A DNA stretch of 64,000 nt. Origin: Mycobacterium spongiae (GTDB lineage Bacteria; Actinomycetota; Actinomycetes; Mycobacteriales; Mycobacteriaceae). This document shows positions 1-8,466 of the stretch, piece after piece (the stretch's first letter is position 1; each line of letters begins with the position of its first letter). The stretch covers positions 4,898,001-4,962,000 of the forward strand of contig NZ_CP046600.1 in NCBI RefSeq assembly GCF_018278905.1, read 5' to 3'. Below the pieces are notes generated by a model. The model made no database searches. It was not told where the DNA came from and worked only from the letters and a program-made list of their open reading frames with translations. The position numbers and the translations under genes are program-made.

Positions 1-186
1 ATGGGCCGCGGCCGGGCTAAGGCAAAGCAGACCAAGGTTGCACGAGAACTGAAATACAGCTCCCCGCAGACCGACTTCCAGCGGCTTCAGCGCGAGCTGT
101 CGGGTACAGGTCCCGGCGACTCCGACGAGTTGGACGGTGACACCTCCGACCCGTCCCCGAACCGCGAGGACGACTGGCGTCCCTAG
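1..186 (+). CDS. DUF3073 family small protein (Rv0810c-like)
   Basis: A 61-residue protein that starts at the first base of the window with MGRGRAKAKQTKVARELKYS. This basic opening followed by an acidic, Asp/Glu/Ser-rich tail is the hallmark of the actinobacterial DUF3073 family, whose members are about 60 residues and have no known function. Length and sequence match my memory of Rv0810c, which lies beside purM in M. tuberculosis. It converges on purM with 85 bp between the two stop codons. The ATG at base 1 gives the usual family N-terminus, so the gene looks complete, although its promoter is outside the window. Confidence 0.88.
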   Translation: MGRGRAKAKQTKVARELKYSSPQTDFQRLQRELSGTGPGDSDELDGDTSDPSPNREDDWRP

Positions 187-271
187 AAACCCACCGCGGC
201 CGTGCGTTGCGGCGCGATAGGCCCGCAAGCACTTCGCAGGCACGGTAGCCGCTTCCGGTGAGGCCGGGCTC

Positions 272-1366
272 TTAGAATCTCGGGTGCAGCCCAACCAGTT
301 TGGCGCGTGGGCCCTCTTTGCCGCCTTTACACACGGTTCCCAGGACCCAACAGTCCAGGTGTCGTGCGGTCAGGATTGCCAAGGCGCGGTCGGTGTCTTC
401 GGGAGCAACGACGGCAACCATGCCGACGCCCATATTGAACGTCTTTTCCATTTCCGCGCGATTGACGCGGCCGCGCTGGGCGATCATGGAAAACACCGGC
501 GCGGGCGTCCAGGTACCGCGGTCGATCTCGGCGACCAGGCCATGAGGAATGACCCGCTGCAAGTTGCCGGCCAACCCGCCGCCGGTGACGTGGCAAAACG
601 TACGGACCTGGGTTTCGGCCGTCAGCGCCAGACAGTCTTTGGCGTAGATCCGTGTGGGCTCCAGCAACTCTTCGCCCAGCGTGCGACCGAACTCCTCCAC
701 GTAACCTGCGAGGTTCATCCGGTCGATCTCCAGCAACACCTTGCGGACCAGCGAGTACCCGTTGGAGTGCAGACCAGAGGAGCCCATCGCGATGATGACG
801 TCGCCGGGTTTGACGCGTTCGGGCCCCAGCACGTCGTCCGCCTCGACGACACCGACGCCCGTAGCGGAGATGTCGTAGTGGTCGGGCTCGATCAGACCGG
901 GGTGCTCCGCGGTTTCACCGCCCAGCAGGGCGCAGCCCGCGCGGGCGCAGCCTTCGGCGATGCCGGCGACGATCGCGTTGAGCCGTTCCGGCACGATCCG
1001 GCCGACGGCGATGTAATCCAGGAGGAACAGCGGCTCCGCCCCGCAAACGACCAGATCGTCAACCACCATCGCGACCAGGTCGAGGCCGACGGTGTCGTGC
1101 TTATCCATTGCCTGCGCGACCGCGAGTTTGGTCCCGACGCCGTCACTGGATGCGGCCAGCAGCGGTTCGCGGTAATCGCTTCGCAGCGCGAACAATCCAG
1201 CGAAGCCGCCCAAGCCACCGCGCACCTCCGGTCGGGTGGCCTTCGACACGAGCGGCTTGAACAGGTCGATAGCCCGGTCACCGGCTTCGATGTCGACCCC
1301 GGCCGACGCGTAGGTGATGCCCCGACTACCTGGGCCTTTCCCGGGGCTCTTCGCGAGATCTGTCAT
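272..1366 (-). CDS. purM: Phosphoribosylformylglycinamidine cyclo-ligase (AIR synthetase)
   Basis: PurM closes the imidazole ring, converting FGAM and ATP to aminoimidazole ribotide in cytosolic purine synthesis. The 364-residue product begins MTDLAKSPGK and carries RGITYASAGVDIEAGDRAID, then the DGVGTKL nucleotide-binding segment and the GLDLVAMVVDD and GGGLAGNLQRVIP stretches typical of the family. An upstream in-frame start would add 22 residues, but the chosen ATG at 1366 gives the standard family length. It lies 117 bp downstream of purF on the same strand, matching the mycobacterial purF-purM pair. I see no sign of truncation. Confidence 0.97.
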   Translation of the reverse strand: MTDLAKSPGKGPGSRGITYASAGVDIEAGDRAIDLFKPLVSKATRPEVRGGLGGFAGLFALRSDYREPLLAASSDGVGTKLAVAQAMDKHDTVGLDLVAMVVDDLVVCGAEPLFLLDYIAVGRIVPERLNAIVAGIAEGCARAGCALLGGETAEHPGLIEPDHYDISATGVGVVEADDVLGPERVKPGDVIIAMGSSGLHSNGYSLVRKVLLEIDRMNLAGYVEEFGRTLGEELLEPTRIYAKDCLALTAETQVRTFCHVTGGGLAGNLQRVIPHGLVAEIDRGTWTPAPVFSMIAQRGRVNRAEMEKTFNMGVGMVAVVAPEDTDRALAILTARHLDCWVLGTVCKGGKEGPRAKLVGLHPRF

Positions 1367-1482
1367 CGCGATAAAGGCTACCGGGCGGGACGCACGGCCG
1401 GTATCACCAACCGGTGCAGTCATACCGAGCACCTAAGAGAGCCGCCGGCCAAGAAGCGCGTCCGGTGCAGGCGGGTACCTCG

Positions 1483-3063
1483 TCAGCCCCTGATCGGGAC
1501 TTCATCGGCCGCGAGATCGCCCAGGGTGGCCCCGCGTGCCGTTGTGGCAAGCATGTGCTCGATGACGTTCTTGCCCAGCGCGGTCTCACTGGGCAGCTCG
1601 ATCGGATACGTGCCATCGAAGCAGGCGGCACACAGCCTCGTCACCGGTTGCTCGGTAGCGGCGATCAAACCGCGTAGCGAGAGGTACCCGAGGGTGTCGG
1701 CATTAATGGCGTGGCGCACCGCCTCCAGCATCTCGCCCTCGTCCTCAACGGCGTTGGCGATCAACTCGGCGGGCGACGGGAAATCGATGCCGTAGAAGCA
1801 CGGCCACTTCACCGGCGGCGACGCAATGCGCACGTGCACCTCCACCGCACCGGCTTCGCGCAACATTCGCACCAGGGCGCGCTGAGTATTGCCTCGCACG
1901 ATCGAGTCGTCGACCACGATGAGTCGCTTGCCGCGGATCACCTCTTTGAGCGGGTTCAGCTTCAACCGGATCCCGAGCTGACGGATGGTTTGCGACGGCT
2001 GGATGAACGTACGCCCGACGTAGGCGTTCTTCATCAGGCCCTGCCCGTAGGTGATGCCGGACTCCTGGGCGTATCCGACCGCGACCGGCGTGCCGGATTC
2101 GGGCACGCCGATCACCAAGTCGGCGTCGACCGCGCATTCCCGGGCCAGGCGGCGACCGATCTCCAGCCGGGTTGCGTGCACCGACCGACCGGCGATGGTG
2201 CTGTCGGGGCGGGCCAGGTAGACGTATTCGAACACGCAGCCCTTGGGTGTGGGGTTGGCGAAGCGCGTGGACCGCACGCCGTCGGCGTCGATCGCCAGCA
2301 ACTCCCCCGGTTCGATGTCACGGACGAACGAGGCACCGACGATGTCCAGGGCAGCGGTTTCGGAGGCCACCACCCAGCCCCGGTCCAGCCGTCCCAGCGA
2401 CAGCGGCCGCACTCCATACGGGTCGCGGCACGCATACAGTGTGTTTTCGTCCATGAACGTCAGGCAGAACGCGCCGCGCACGGTTGGCAGCAGATCCACC
2501 GCCGCTTGCTCCAAGGTGGAATCGGCGGCACCGTGCGCCAGCAGCGCGCCCAGAATGTCCGAGTCCGTCGTCGCCGGTGCCGGGCAGCGGGTGCCGATCA
2601 ACCCGGCTTCGCGGGCGCGCGCGGCGAGCGCGCCGGTATTCACCAGATTCCCGTTGTGCCCCAACGCAACCCCGGTGCCGGCGGCGGTGTTGCGGAACAC
2701 TGGCTGGGCGTTTTCCCACGTCGTGTCACCGGTGGTCGAGTAGCGGCAGTGCCCGATGGCGACATGGCCACGCATGGCGCCCAAGGTCTGTTCGTCGAAA
2801 ACCTGGCTGACGAGCCCGAGGTCTTTGAAAACCAGCACCTGAGAGCCATCGGCGACTGCGATCCCCGCGGCCTCCTGGCCGCGATGCTGCAACGCGTAGA
2901 GGCCGTAGTACGTGAGCTTGGCGACTTCTTCACCCGGGGCCCAGACCCCGAATACGCCACATTCTTCTCGAGGAGAATTCAGGTCTTGTTCGGGCTGCTG
3001 AGCGGTCACGGTGTGGCGGCTCCCTGGGGCGCGGTTGGTGACGTATACGGAGTCTACGACCAC
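1483..3063 (-). CDS. purF: Amidophosphoribosyltransferase, first committed step of purine synthesis
   Basis: PurF makes phosphoribosylamine from PRPP and glutamine. After a short propeptide the sequence reads NSPREECGVFGVW, where the Cys becomes the N-terminal nucleophile of the glutaminase domain after processing. The PRPP-binding loop VVDDSIVRGNT lies in the C-terminal phosphoribosyltransferase half, and late cysteines in KWPCFYG and LCAACFDG fit the iron-sulfur-containing actinobacterial/Bacillus type. I chose the GTG at 3063, giving 526 residues, close to the 527 I recall for M. tuberculosis; a TTG at 3108 would add 15 unlikely residues. purM follows downstream on the same strand, so the two are probably co-transcribed. 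Confidence 0.96.
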   Translation of the reverse strand: MVVDSVYVTNRAPGSRHTVTAQQPEQDLNSPREECGVFGVWAPGEEVAKLTYYGLYALQHRGQEAAGIAVADGSQVLVFKDLGLVSQVFDEQTLGAMRGHVAIGHCRYSTTGDTTWENAQPVFRNTAAGTGVALGHNGNLVNTGALAARAREAGLIGTRCPAPATTDSDILGALLAHGAADSTLEQAAVDLLPTVRGAFCLTFMDENTLYACRDPYGVRPLSLGRLDRGWVVASETAALDIVGASFVRDIEPGELLAIDADGVRSTRFANPTPKGCVFEYVYLARPDSTIAGRSVHATRLEIGRRLARECAVDADLVIGVPESGTPVAVGYAQESGITYGQGLMKNAYVGRTFIQPSQTIRQLGIRLKLNPLKEVIRGKRLIVVDDSIVRGNTQRALVRMLREAGAVEVHVRIASPPVKWPCFYGIDFPSPAELIANAVEDEGEMLEAVRHAINADTLGYLSLRGLIAATEQPVTRLCAACFDGTYPIELPSETALGKNVIEHMLATTARGATLGDLAADEVPIRG

Positions 3064-3155
3064 AACCGCCCCGCCACCCAATCCTCCTCGCGTGTTGCAT
3101 TTCAGCAAACTGTCTGAGCGTTGCCTCAGTGCATTAAAAACGCAGCTCGGCCAGC

Positions 3156-3551
3156 CTAAAGCTCAGCGAGGACAACGAGCGGCAGCCAACCGTCGATTTC
3201 TGCGGCCCGCGGGCCGGACAGGCTCAGGGCGCCGCTGGCCTCCGCCTCGGCCAGCCGCAACAGCCCGGTGGCCACCAGCAACCAGGTCCGCGGATCGGTT
3301 TCCACGACGTTGGGCGGTGTGCCACGAGTGTGCCGCGGACCGGGAACGCATTGCACCGCGGCAAATGGTGGGATCCGGACCTCGACACTGGCGCCGGGGG
3401 CCAGCCCAGCGAGCGTGCGCACCGTGAGCCGGACCGCAGCCGCCAGCGCGTCGCGGTCCGGCACCGGATGCGTCTCATCCCGCAACCAATCGGCAACGGC
3501 CAACACGGCTTGCCGAGTCTTTGCCGGATCGGCACCATGACGCGCTGCCAT
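3156..3551 (-). CDS. Sterol-carrier-fold family protein (Rv0807-like)
   Basis: A 131-residue cytosolic protein with an alpha/beta pattern and no membrane segment. It contains LTVRTLAGLAPGASVEVRIPPFAAVQCVPG and ends WLPLVVLAEL, the pattern of the actinobacterial SCP-like (sterol carrier protein fold) family usually encoded beside purF. I recall Rv0807 as a conserved hypothetical of similar length in the same place. It lies upstream of purF on the same strand with a gap of about 90 bp and is divergent from the small membrane protein gene starting at 3608. Its ligand and role are unknown; lipid or sterol binding is only a family-level suggestion. Confidence 0.8.
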   Translation of the reverse strand: MAARHGADPAKTRQAVLAVADWLRDETHPVPDRDALAAAVRLTVRTLAGLAPGASVEVRIPPFAAVQCVPGPRHTRGTPPNVVETDPRTWLLVATGLLRLAEAEASGALSLSGPRAAEIDGWLPLVVLAEL

Positions 3552-3607
3552 ACCCCCAGGATCTCAAGAAGCGATCCCTGCAGGGCCGGTGCCCCTTCGG
3601 AGCTAGC

Positions 3608-4126
3608 ATGTGCACGATGGGAAGCGCCAAGAGCGCTCGAGTCTCCCCGCTCGAGGTCTTCGTCGTACTCCTGGTCATCGGAATTGGTGTCGCCCTGGTC
3701 TGGATTCCCGGCCAGGATGTGATCCCGGCCTGGCGCGCGAAGCTCGGCTGGGGCGTGGTGGGGACGTTCACCGCCGAACGTAAACCATGCCAGGTAGATC
3801 CGAACAGATTCCGGACCACAAACACGAGGGACAAGTACGGGCAGCCCAAGAAAACGTGCCACCTCAGCGGGTCGTGGGTCGCCGCGGACGGCAGCAGGCG
3901 TCGAGACGACGTGCGGATCCACAACGGACCTAAAGAGCTGGCGCTAGGCGGTACGACGGAGGCGTGGGACACCGGTGACCGCCTCGGCGTCTATGCCAGG
4001 GGCGGGTTCAACTACCTTTGGCAAACGGTGCTTTTTGTTATCGGGGTCGTGATCCTGACGGCGATGGGAATCGCGGTTTTCCGCGAAGTGCGGAGCAAAC
4101 GGGCAGGCCCCAAACCGGAGGCCTGA
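3608..4126 (+). CDS. Small two-helix membrane protein with an extracytoplasmic domain, unknown function
   Basis: About 172 residues from the ATG at 3608 (a second ATG at 3617 is equally possible). A hydrophobic helix near residues 14-32 (VFVVLLVIGIGVALVWI) and another near the C-terminus (TVLFVIGVVILTAMGIAVF) flank a polar domain of about 100 residues with two cysteines (ERKPCQ and KTCHLSG) that could form a disulfide outside the membrane. The layout resembles DUF3592-type proteins, but I cannot assign the family firmly. I do not recall an equivalent gene here in M. tuberculosis. It is divergent from the Rv0807-like gene and upstream of cpsY. Confidence 0.72.
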   Translation: MCTMGSAKSARVSPLEVFVVLLVIGIGVALVWIPGQDVIPAWRAKLGWGVVGTFTAERKPCQVDPNRFRTTNTRDKYGQPKKTCHLSGSWVAADGSRRRDDVRIHNGPKELALGGTTEAWDTGDRLGVYARGGFNYLWQTVLFVIGVVILTAMGIAVFREVRSKRAGPKPEA

Positions 4127-4448
4127 CCGAGGTCAGGTCTAGCCGAGCTCGACGGCGGCCCGGCACCGCGGCGCCCGCCAGGAAGCCCGCGGCCCGCCGC
4201 AACTTAACACCGTGTGGCGCAGCCGCAACGGAAACATTGCCAGTAGATGTCCAGCCGGCGCGCTAATCCCTTTGACTTACAATGACTTACAATGGTGTGT
4301 CGGGCTGACGGGTCTGACGAAAGTCTTGGCCGTGCCGGCACGACGTCAACCCGGGTTGATGTCCATGAAGATTCTCTCTCCTGCAGCGGCGCCCGGACTG
4401 TGACATCCTCACGGTCCCGGGTTGCCGTCGAACTAAGGCGGTGTCCCC
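4127..4448 (+). promoter_or_regulatory. Intergenic region upstream of cpsY with a tandem 10-bp repeat and possible promoter
   Basis: No coding sequence is convincing here. At 4273-4292 the 10-mer TGACTTACAA occurs twice in direct succession, producing an AT-richer island in GC-rich DNA with TTGACT at 4272-4277 and TACAAT at 4278-4283 and 4288-4293. Either hexamer could serve as a -10 element for cpsY, about 155 bp upstream of its ATG. The -35-like to -10-like spacing (10 bp) is too short for one classical promoter, so the assignment is tentative. Confidence 0.3.
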
Positions 4449-6047
4449 ATGCCGAAGAGCTACTCGCGCGGTGGGGGTCGACCCGCGCAGCGCGTCCCTA
4501 CCCCCATCATCGTCACCAGACGGGGCAAGATCGCGCGCCTGGAATCGGGCCTCACGCCCTATGAGGCCCAGATCGAAGATCTGGTGTTTCTGCGAAAGCT
4601 ACTGAACCGTGCCAACATTCCCTTCCTGCTGATCCGCAACCACAAGGGTCGGCCCATTCTCGCTGTCGATATCGAACAGCGGCCCGTGGTCGAGCGCAAC
4701 CTGACGGCCGCGTGTGCGACAGAACCGATGTACGCCAAGACCCTTGATGAGAAAGGGCTTTCCCCGGTCCTGCTGGCCAATGGCCAACTCTCGCAGTCGG
4801 CCGATCCCCGCATTGTGCGGTTGTATCGCCGAAGGATCGCTCCGGGCGGATTTCGCTACGGTCCCGCGTTCGGCGTCGAGCTGCAATTCTGGGCCTTCGA
4901 GGAGACCCTGATCCACTGCCCGGTGGAAAACTCCCTCACCCGCAAAGTGCTACCGCGGAACGAGATATCGCCGACAACGGTCAAGCTGTACGGCTACAAA
5001 TGGCCGACGTTTGCGGGGATGTTCACACCGCATGCCAGCGACGTGACGTTCGACATCGATCTGGTGTTCTCCTGGGTCGACGGCAGTGATCCGGAATTTC
5101 AGGCGCGTCGTGCCGCGCAGATGTCGGGGTACGTGGTGGGTGAGGGCGACGACGCCGAAGCGCGGATCCGGCAGATTGACGAGTTGAAATACGCTCTGCG
5201 GTCAGTAAATATGTTTGCTCCGTGGATTCGCCGCATCTTCATTGCGACCGATTCCACCCCACCGCCCTGGCTGGCCGAGCATCCGACGATCACCATTGTT
5301 CCTGCCGAGGATCACTTTTCGGATCGGGCGGCGCTGCCGACCTACAACTCGCACGCGGTGGAGAGCCAGCTACACCACATCCCAGGACTGAGCGAGCATT
5401 TCCTGTACTCCAATGACGACATGTTTTTCGGCCGGCCGCTGAAGGCCAGTATGTTTTTCTCCCCGGGAGGTGTCACCAAGTTCATCGAGGCCAAGACCCG
5501 GATCGGGCTCGGCGCCAACGATCCCATGCGCAGTGGCTTTGAGAATGCGGCCCGAGTGAACCGCCAGCTGCTCTTCGAGCGCTTCGGGCAGTACATCACC
5601 CGCCACCTCGAGCACACGGCGGTTCCCCTCCGCAAGAGCGTGCTGACCGAGATGGAGCGGGAATTCCCCGAGGAATTCGCTCGCACCCAGGCCAGCGCAT
5701 TCCGCTCGGGCACCGATATCTCGGTAACAAACTCCTTCTACCACTACTACGCGCTGATGACCGGACGCGCCGTTCAGCAGGAAAAGGCCAAGGTCCGCTA
5801 CGTGGACACCACCAGCTATTCGGGTCTTGATCTGCTTCCCGAACTGCGGAAACGACGCGGTTACGACTTCTTCTGCCTCAACGACGGCAGCTTTCCCGAA
5901 GTCCCCGCGACCGAGCGCACCGAACGGGTTATCAGCTTCCTGGAGCGGTACTTCCCTATTCCCGCTCCCTGGGAGCGAGTCGCAGCCGACGTCAGTCCAT
6001 CCGAGGTTGCGGTGCCGATGACGCCAGCACCATCGCAGGGTGGGTAA
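4449..6047 (+). CDS. cpsY: Stealth-family polysaccharide phosphotransferase CpsY
   Basis: A 532-residue member of the stealth family, hexose-1-phosphate transferases that build phosphodiester-linked surface glycans. It is often mislabelled a UDP-glucose epimerase. All conserved regions are visible: [19 protein letters not shown] (near residue 200), the long block [20 protein letters not shown] through [14 protein letters not shown], then [15 protein letters not shown], and the C-terminal [19 protein letters not shown]. There is no signal peptide, so catalysis is expected at the cytoplasmic face. The ATG at 4449 gives a basic N-terminus ([12 protein letters not shown]). The 3' end overlaps the convergent phosphodiesterase gene by 56 bp, as I recall for Rv0806c/Rv0805. 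Confidence 0.93.
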   Translation: MPKSYSRGGGRPAQRVPTPIIVTRRGKIARLESGLTPYEAQIEDLVFLRKLLNRANIPFLLIRNHKGRPILAVDIEQRPVVERNLTAACATEPMYAKTLDEKGLSPVLLANGQLSQSADPRIVRLYRRRIAPGGFRYGPAFGVELQFWAFEETLIHCPVENSLTRKVLPRNEISPTTVKLYGYKWPTFAGMFTPHASDVTFDIDLVFSWVDGSDPEFQARRAAQMSGYVVGEGDDAEARIRQIDELKYALRSVNMFAPWIRRIFIATDSTPPPWLAEHPTITIVPAEDHFSDRAALPTYNSHAVESQLHHIPGLSEHFLYSNDDMFFGRPLKASMFFSPGGVTKFIEAKTRIGLGANDPMRSGFENAARVNRQLLFERFGQYITRHLEHTAVPLRKSVLTEMEREFPEEFARTQASAFRSGTDISVTNSFYHYYALMTGRAVQQEKAKVRYVDTTSYSGLDLLPELRKRRGYDFFCLNDGSFPEVPATERTERVISFLERYFPIPAPWERVAADVSPSEVAVPMTPAPSQGG

Positions 6048-6948
6048 ACAGCGAATCACGCTGCGAGGGCTCGATAAAGATCCCACTCTCAGTGATCTGC
6101 CGCTTGGCTTGTGCCGGGGAAACGAAGGTACCCACCGTGTGGCCCCCGCCCAGCGGAATCACGGAGTGCACAATGGTGTCCGGATAGACGTGCACCAGGT
6201 TGCAGCCCTGGGCACCGTCTCGGCCCCGCGTTCCTCCGACGGCAACCGTGAGGTCTTGGGTGTAGCAGGTGGCGGAAGCGACCGACACCGGAATCCCGAC
6301 GAAGGTCGCGGTGGTCGAGTAGTGCAGATGCCCGGCGAGGATGGCGCGAACGTCGCTACCCCGCAGCACCCGACCCAGGCGGGCCTGGTCGCGCAATTCG
6401 ACCGTGACGGCCAGGTCCAAGACACTGGGAATCGGCGGGTGATGGAGCGCCAGAATGGTGCCGTGTGGCGTGGAGGTCTCTAATTCTTCAGCAAGCCAAC
6501 CCAATTGGGAGTCGCTGAGTTCGCCGTAGTGATGCCCCGGCACCGAGGTATCCAGGACGATGATGCGCAGGCCGTCGATCATGCAGACCCGGTCCAGCGG
6601 CGCCATCGACGGGGCCTCGTCGAGCAACGACGTGCGCAATTCGGCCCGGTCGTCGTGATTGCCCATCACCCAGACCAGTTGAGCGCCCAGCTCCTTGGCA
6701 ACGGGCTCGACCATGCCGCGGAGTTTGCGATACGCCTCCGGTTCGCCGGTGTCGGCCAAATCGCCGGTGAAGATGATCGCGTCGGGGCGCAATCCGGTGT
6801 GTTGCAGCTGGTCAAGCAGCTCGCCCAGGGTGCCATCGGCGTCCACGGCGCCGTAGAGCGACCCATCCCCGCCGATGAGGTGGGTGTCGCTGATGTGCAG
6901 AAGAATGTAATCCGGCCGCGGGTGTTCCGCGGCCCTAAGTCTGTGCAC
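5992..6948 (-). CDS. Class III cyclic nucleotide phosphodiesterase (Rv0805-like)
   Basis: A 318-residue calcineurin-type metallophosphoesterase. The metal-binding motifs occur in order: HISDTHL near residue 20, FTGDLAD near 60, MGNHDD near 97, LHHPP near 170 and AGHLHYS near 207. Rv0805 hydrolyses 2',3'- and 3',5'-cyclic nucleotides and associates with the cell envelope. I chose the GTG at 6948 ([14 protein letters not shown]), which reproduces the known N-terminus; the longer reading frame adds 22 low-complexity residues. It overlaps the end of cpsY convergently. In M. tuberculosis the next gene is Rv0804, but here about 10 kb of additional genes intervene. Confidence 0.94.
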   Translation of the reverse strand: MHRLRAAEHPRPDYILLHISDTHLIGGDGSLYGAVDADGTLGELLDQLQHTGLRPDAIIFTGDLADTGEPEAYRKLRGMVEPVAKELGAQLVWVMGNHDDRAELRTSLLDEAPSMAPLDRVCMIDGLRIIVLDTSVPGHHYGELSDSQLGWLAEELETSTPHGTILALHHPPIPSVLDLAVTVELRDQARLGRVLRGSDVRAILAGHLHYSTTATFVGIPVSVASATCYTQDLTVAVGGTRGRDGAQGCNLVHVYPDTIVHSVIPLGGGHTVGTFVSPAQAKRQITESGIFIEPSQRDSLFTHPAMVLASSAPQPRMD

Positions 6949-7135
6949 CTGAGGTGCCAACCCCCTCGGTCGAGTGGTCGTTGCGTACGGGCAACGTGTC
7001 AATTGTAGCCGCACTGTGCGGCGGTCTCGGACTTGTCGCGCTGCCGCAGCGAGCCGAACGTGTTGTCAGCCAGCCGGATCTATTCAGGATCCTCGATGAG
7101 GCCGGCTGCGGTGGCGCCAACTCGGGTTGCTCGAA

Positions 7136-8407
7136 TCAGGACACCAGCGCAAGGTCGGGATTGGGCCGAAGCCCGACCCGGACCGCTTGGGCCGCCGGCC
7201 CGTTGGATGCGGTCTGGAAGGCGCGCTTCCAGTCACCGAGCTCGTAGGTGTGGGTGACCATGCCGTCGACCGGGTAGGAGGGGTCTGCGAGCCACTCGAG
7301 CACCTGCTCGTACGTGTGCCGCCCGCCCAGAGCAGGTTCTGGCCCGGCGTCGGTGGTGCCCTGGACGGTGATCTCTCGCTTCCATACCATCGACCAGTTC
7401 ATTTTCTGCTCGCCGGCGGCGCCCGCGAGTACCACCATGCCCTTGGGGCGCACCATGTGCAGCGATATGTCGATGGTCTCCGGTGCGCCGATGGTGTCGA
7501 TGACCAGGTCAACACCCTGCTCGAGGATCGGGATGCTGGGTGATCCCGGTGTCGCGGTGGGATGGAGCAAGCGTCCCCCATCGTGTTCGGCCAGTGTCGT
7601 CACCGCGGCGGGCCCGGCCGGCAGGACACGATCGGCGCCCACCTTCCGTGCCCATTCGCTACCGAATTCTCCCGGACTCACCACGGAGATGTTGAGCTCC
7701 GGGTACAGGCGGCGCAGCGCGGCCGTGGTGAGCAGGCCGATGGCTCCGGGACCGATGATGACGGCACGTTCTCCCTTGCCGCTCCAGTGCAGCACGCTGT
7801 GCAGGCCGATCGAGGCTGGCTCGGTCAGCGCGGCACGTGCCGACGGCAGGTCCCCGATGGGGTACAGCTGGGACTCGTGCGCGACGGCATATTCGGCAAA
7901 GCCTCCGCCGTGCGCACGACAGAAGCCTAGGGAAACCGCCGCGCAGCCGGTTACACCGGGCTGGTCAAAACGCTCGCACACGTTCGGCCTGCCGGACGCG
8001 CAGCTGCGGCACGGCGGGTCAAAGCCGCGCTGCGCGCAGCTCATGACGATGTCCACCGCGACCCGGTCGCCTTCGGTCACCCGACTGACCCCGGGCCCGA
8101 CCTCGTCGACGACGGCGACGAACTCGTGGCCGGGGATCTGCTTGGTCTCCGGGTAGTAGGCGGACAACACCGGCGAGATCTTCGCGTGAACGAGGCCAAC
8201 ATCGGACCCGCAGATCAATGACAGCTCGGGGCGTAGTCGGACCCATCCGGGCGCCGAAGGCAGCCTGGGGGTGGGCTCGTCATGCAGCATGCGCATAATT
8301 CCGCCCGAACTCCAGCCGGCACTCTTGCCGCGGCCGCGGGGAAGCTTTTGCGCGGCAGCGGTGTACAGATAGCGGGGTATGGCGATGTCGGCGAGAACGG
8401 CCCTCAT
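7136..8407 (-). CDS. Zinc-dependent medium-chain alcohol dehydrogenase, operon member
   Basis: A 423-residue medium-chain dehydrogenase/reductase. Visible elements are a catalytic zinc Cys in LICGSDVG, PGHEFVAVVDEVGPGV, a modified structural-zinc lobe with cysteines spaced C-x8-C-x2-C-x7-C (in CAQRGFDPPCRSC and PNVCERF), and the nucleotide-binding GPGAIG in VIIGPGAIGLL. Likely substrates are secondary alcohols, diols or amino alcohols; the exact one cannot be read. The ATG at 8407 follows an AAGG-type ribosome site; upstream in-frame starts give non-conserved sequence. It is the last gene of the minus-strand E1/VOC operon, 59 bp after the VOC-SRPBCC gene. I recall no counterpart at this place in M. 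tuberculosis. Confidence 0.88.
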   Translation of the reverse strand: MRAVLADIAIPRYLYTAAAQKLPRGRGKSAGWSSGGIMRMLHDEPTPRLPSAPGWVRLRPELSLICGSDVGLVHAKISPVLSAYYPETKQIPGHEFVAVVDEVGPGVSRVTEGDRVAVDIVMSCAQRGFDPPCRSCASGRPNVCERFDQPGVTGCAAVSLGFCRAHGGGFAEYAVAHESQLYPIGDLPSARAALTEPASIGLHSVLHWSGKGERAVIIGPGAIGLLTTAALRRLYPELNISVVSPGEFGSEWARKVGADRVLPAGPAAVTTLAEHDGGRLLHPTATPGSPSIPILEQGVDLVIDTIGAPETIDISLHMVRPKGMVVLAGAAGEQKMNWSMVWKREITVQGTTDAGPEPALGGRHTYEQVLEWLADPSYPVDGMVTHTYELGDWKRAFQTASNGPAAQAVRVGLRPNPDLALVS

Positions 8408-8466
8408 TGGGGTGACCTTCCTTGGAGCTGGCGAGCAGCGGTGATGGAGTCGTGGCGGGTGGATGC

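Noticed and set aside
284..1795. Long open frame on the plus strand opposite purM and part of purF
   Set aside because: It is a codon-position shadow of the purM/purF genes in high-GC DNA; the residue pattern (His/Arg/Gln-rich) has no family signature.
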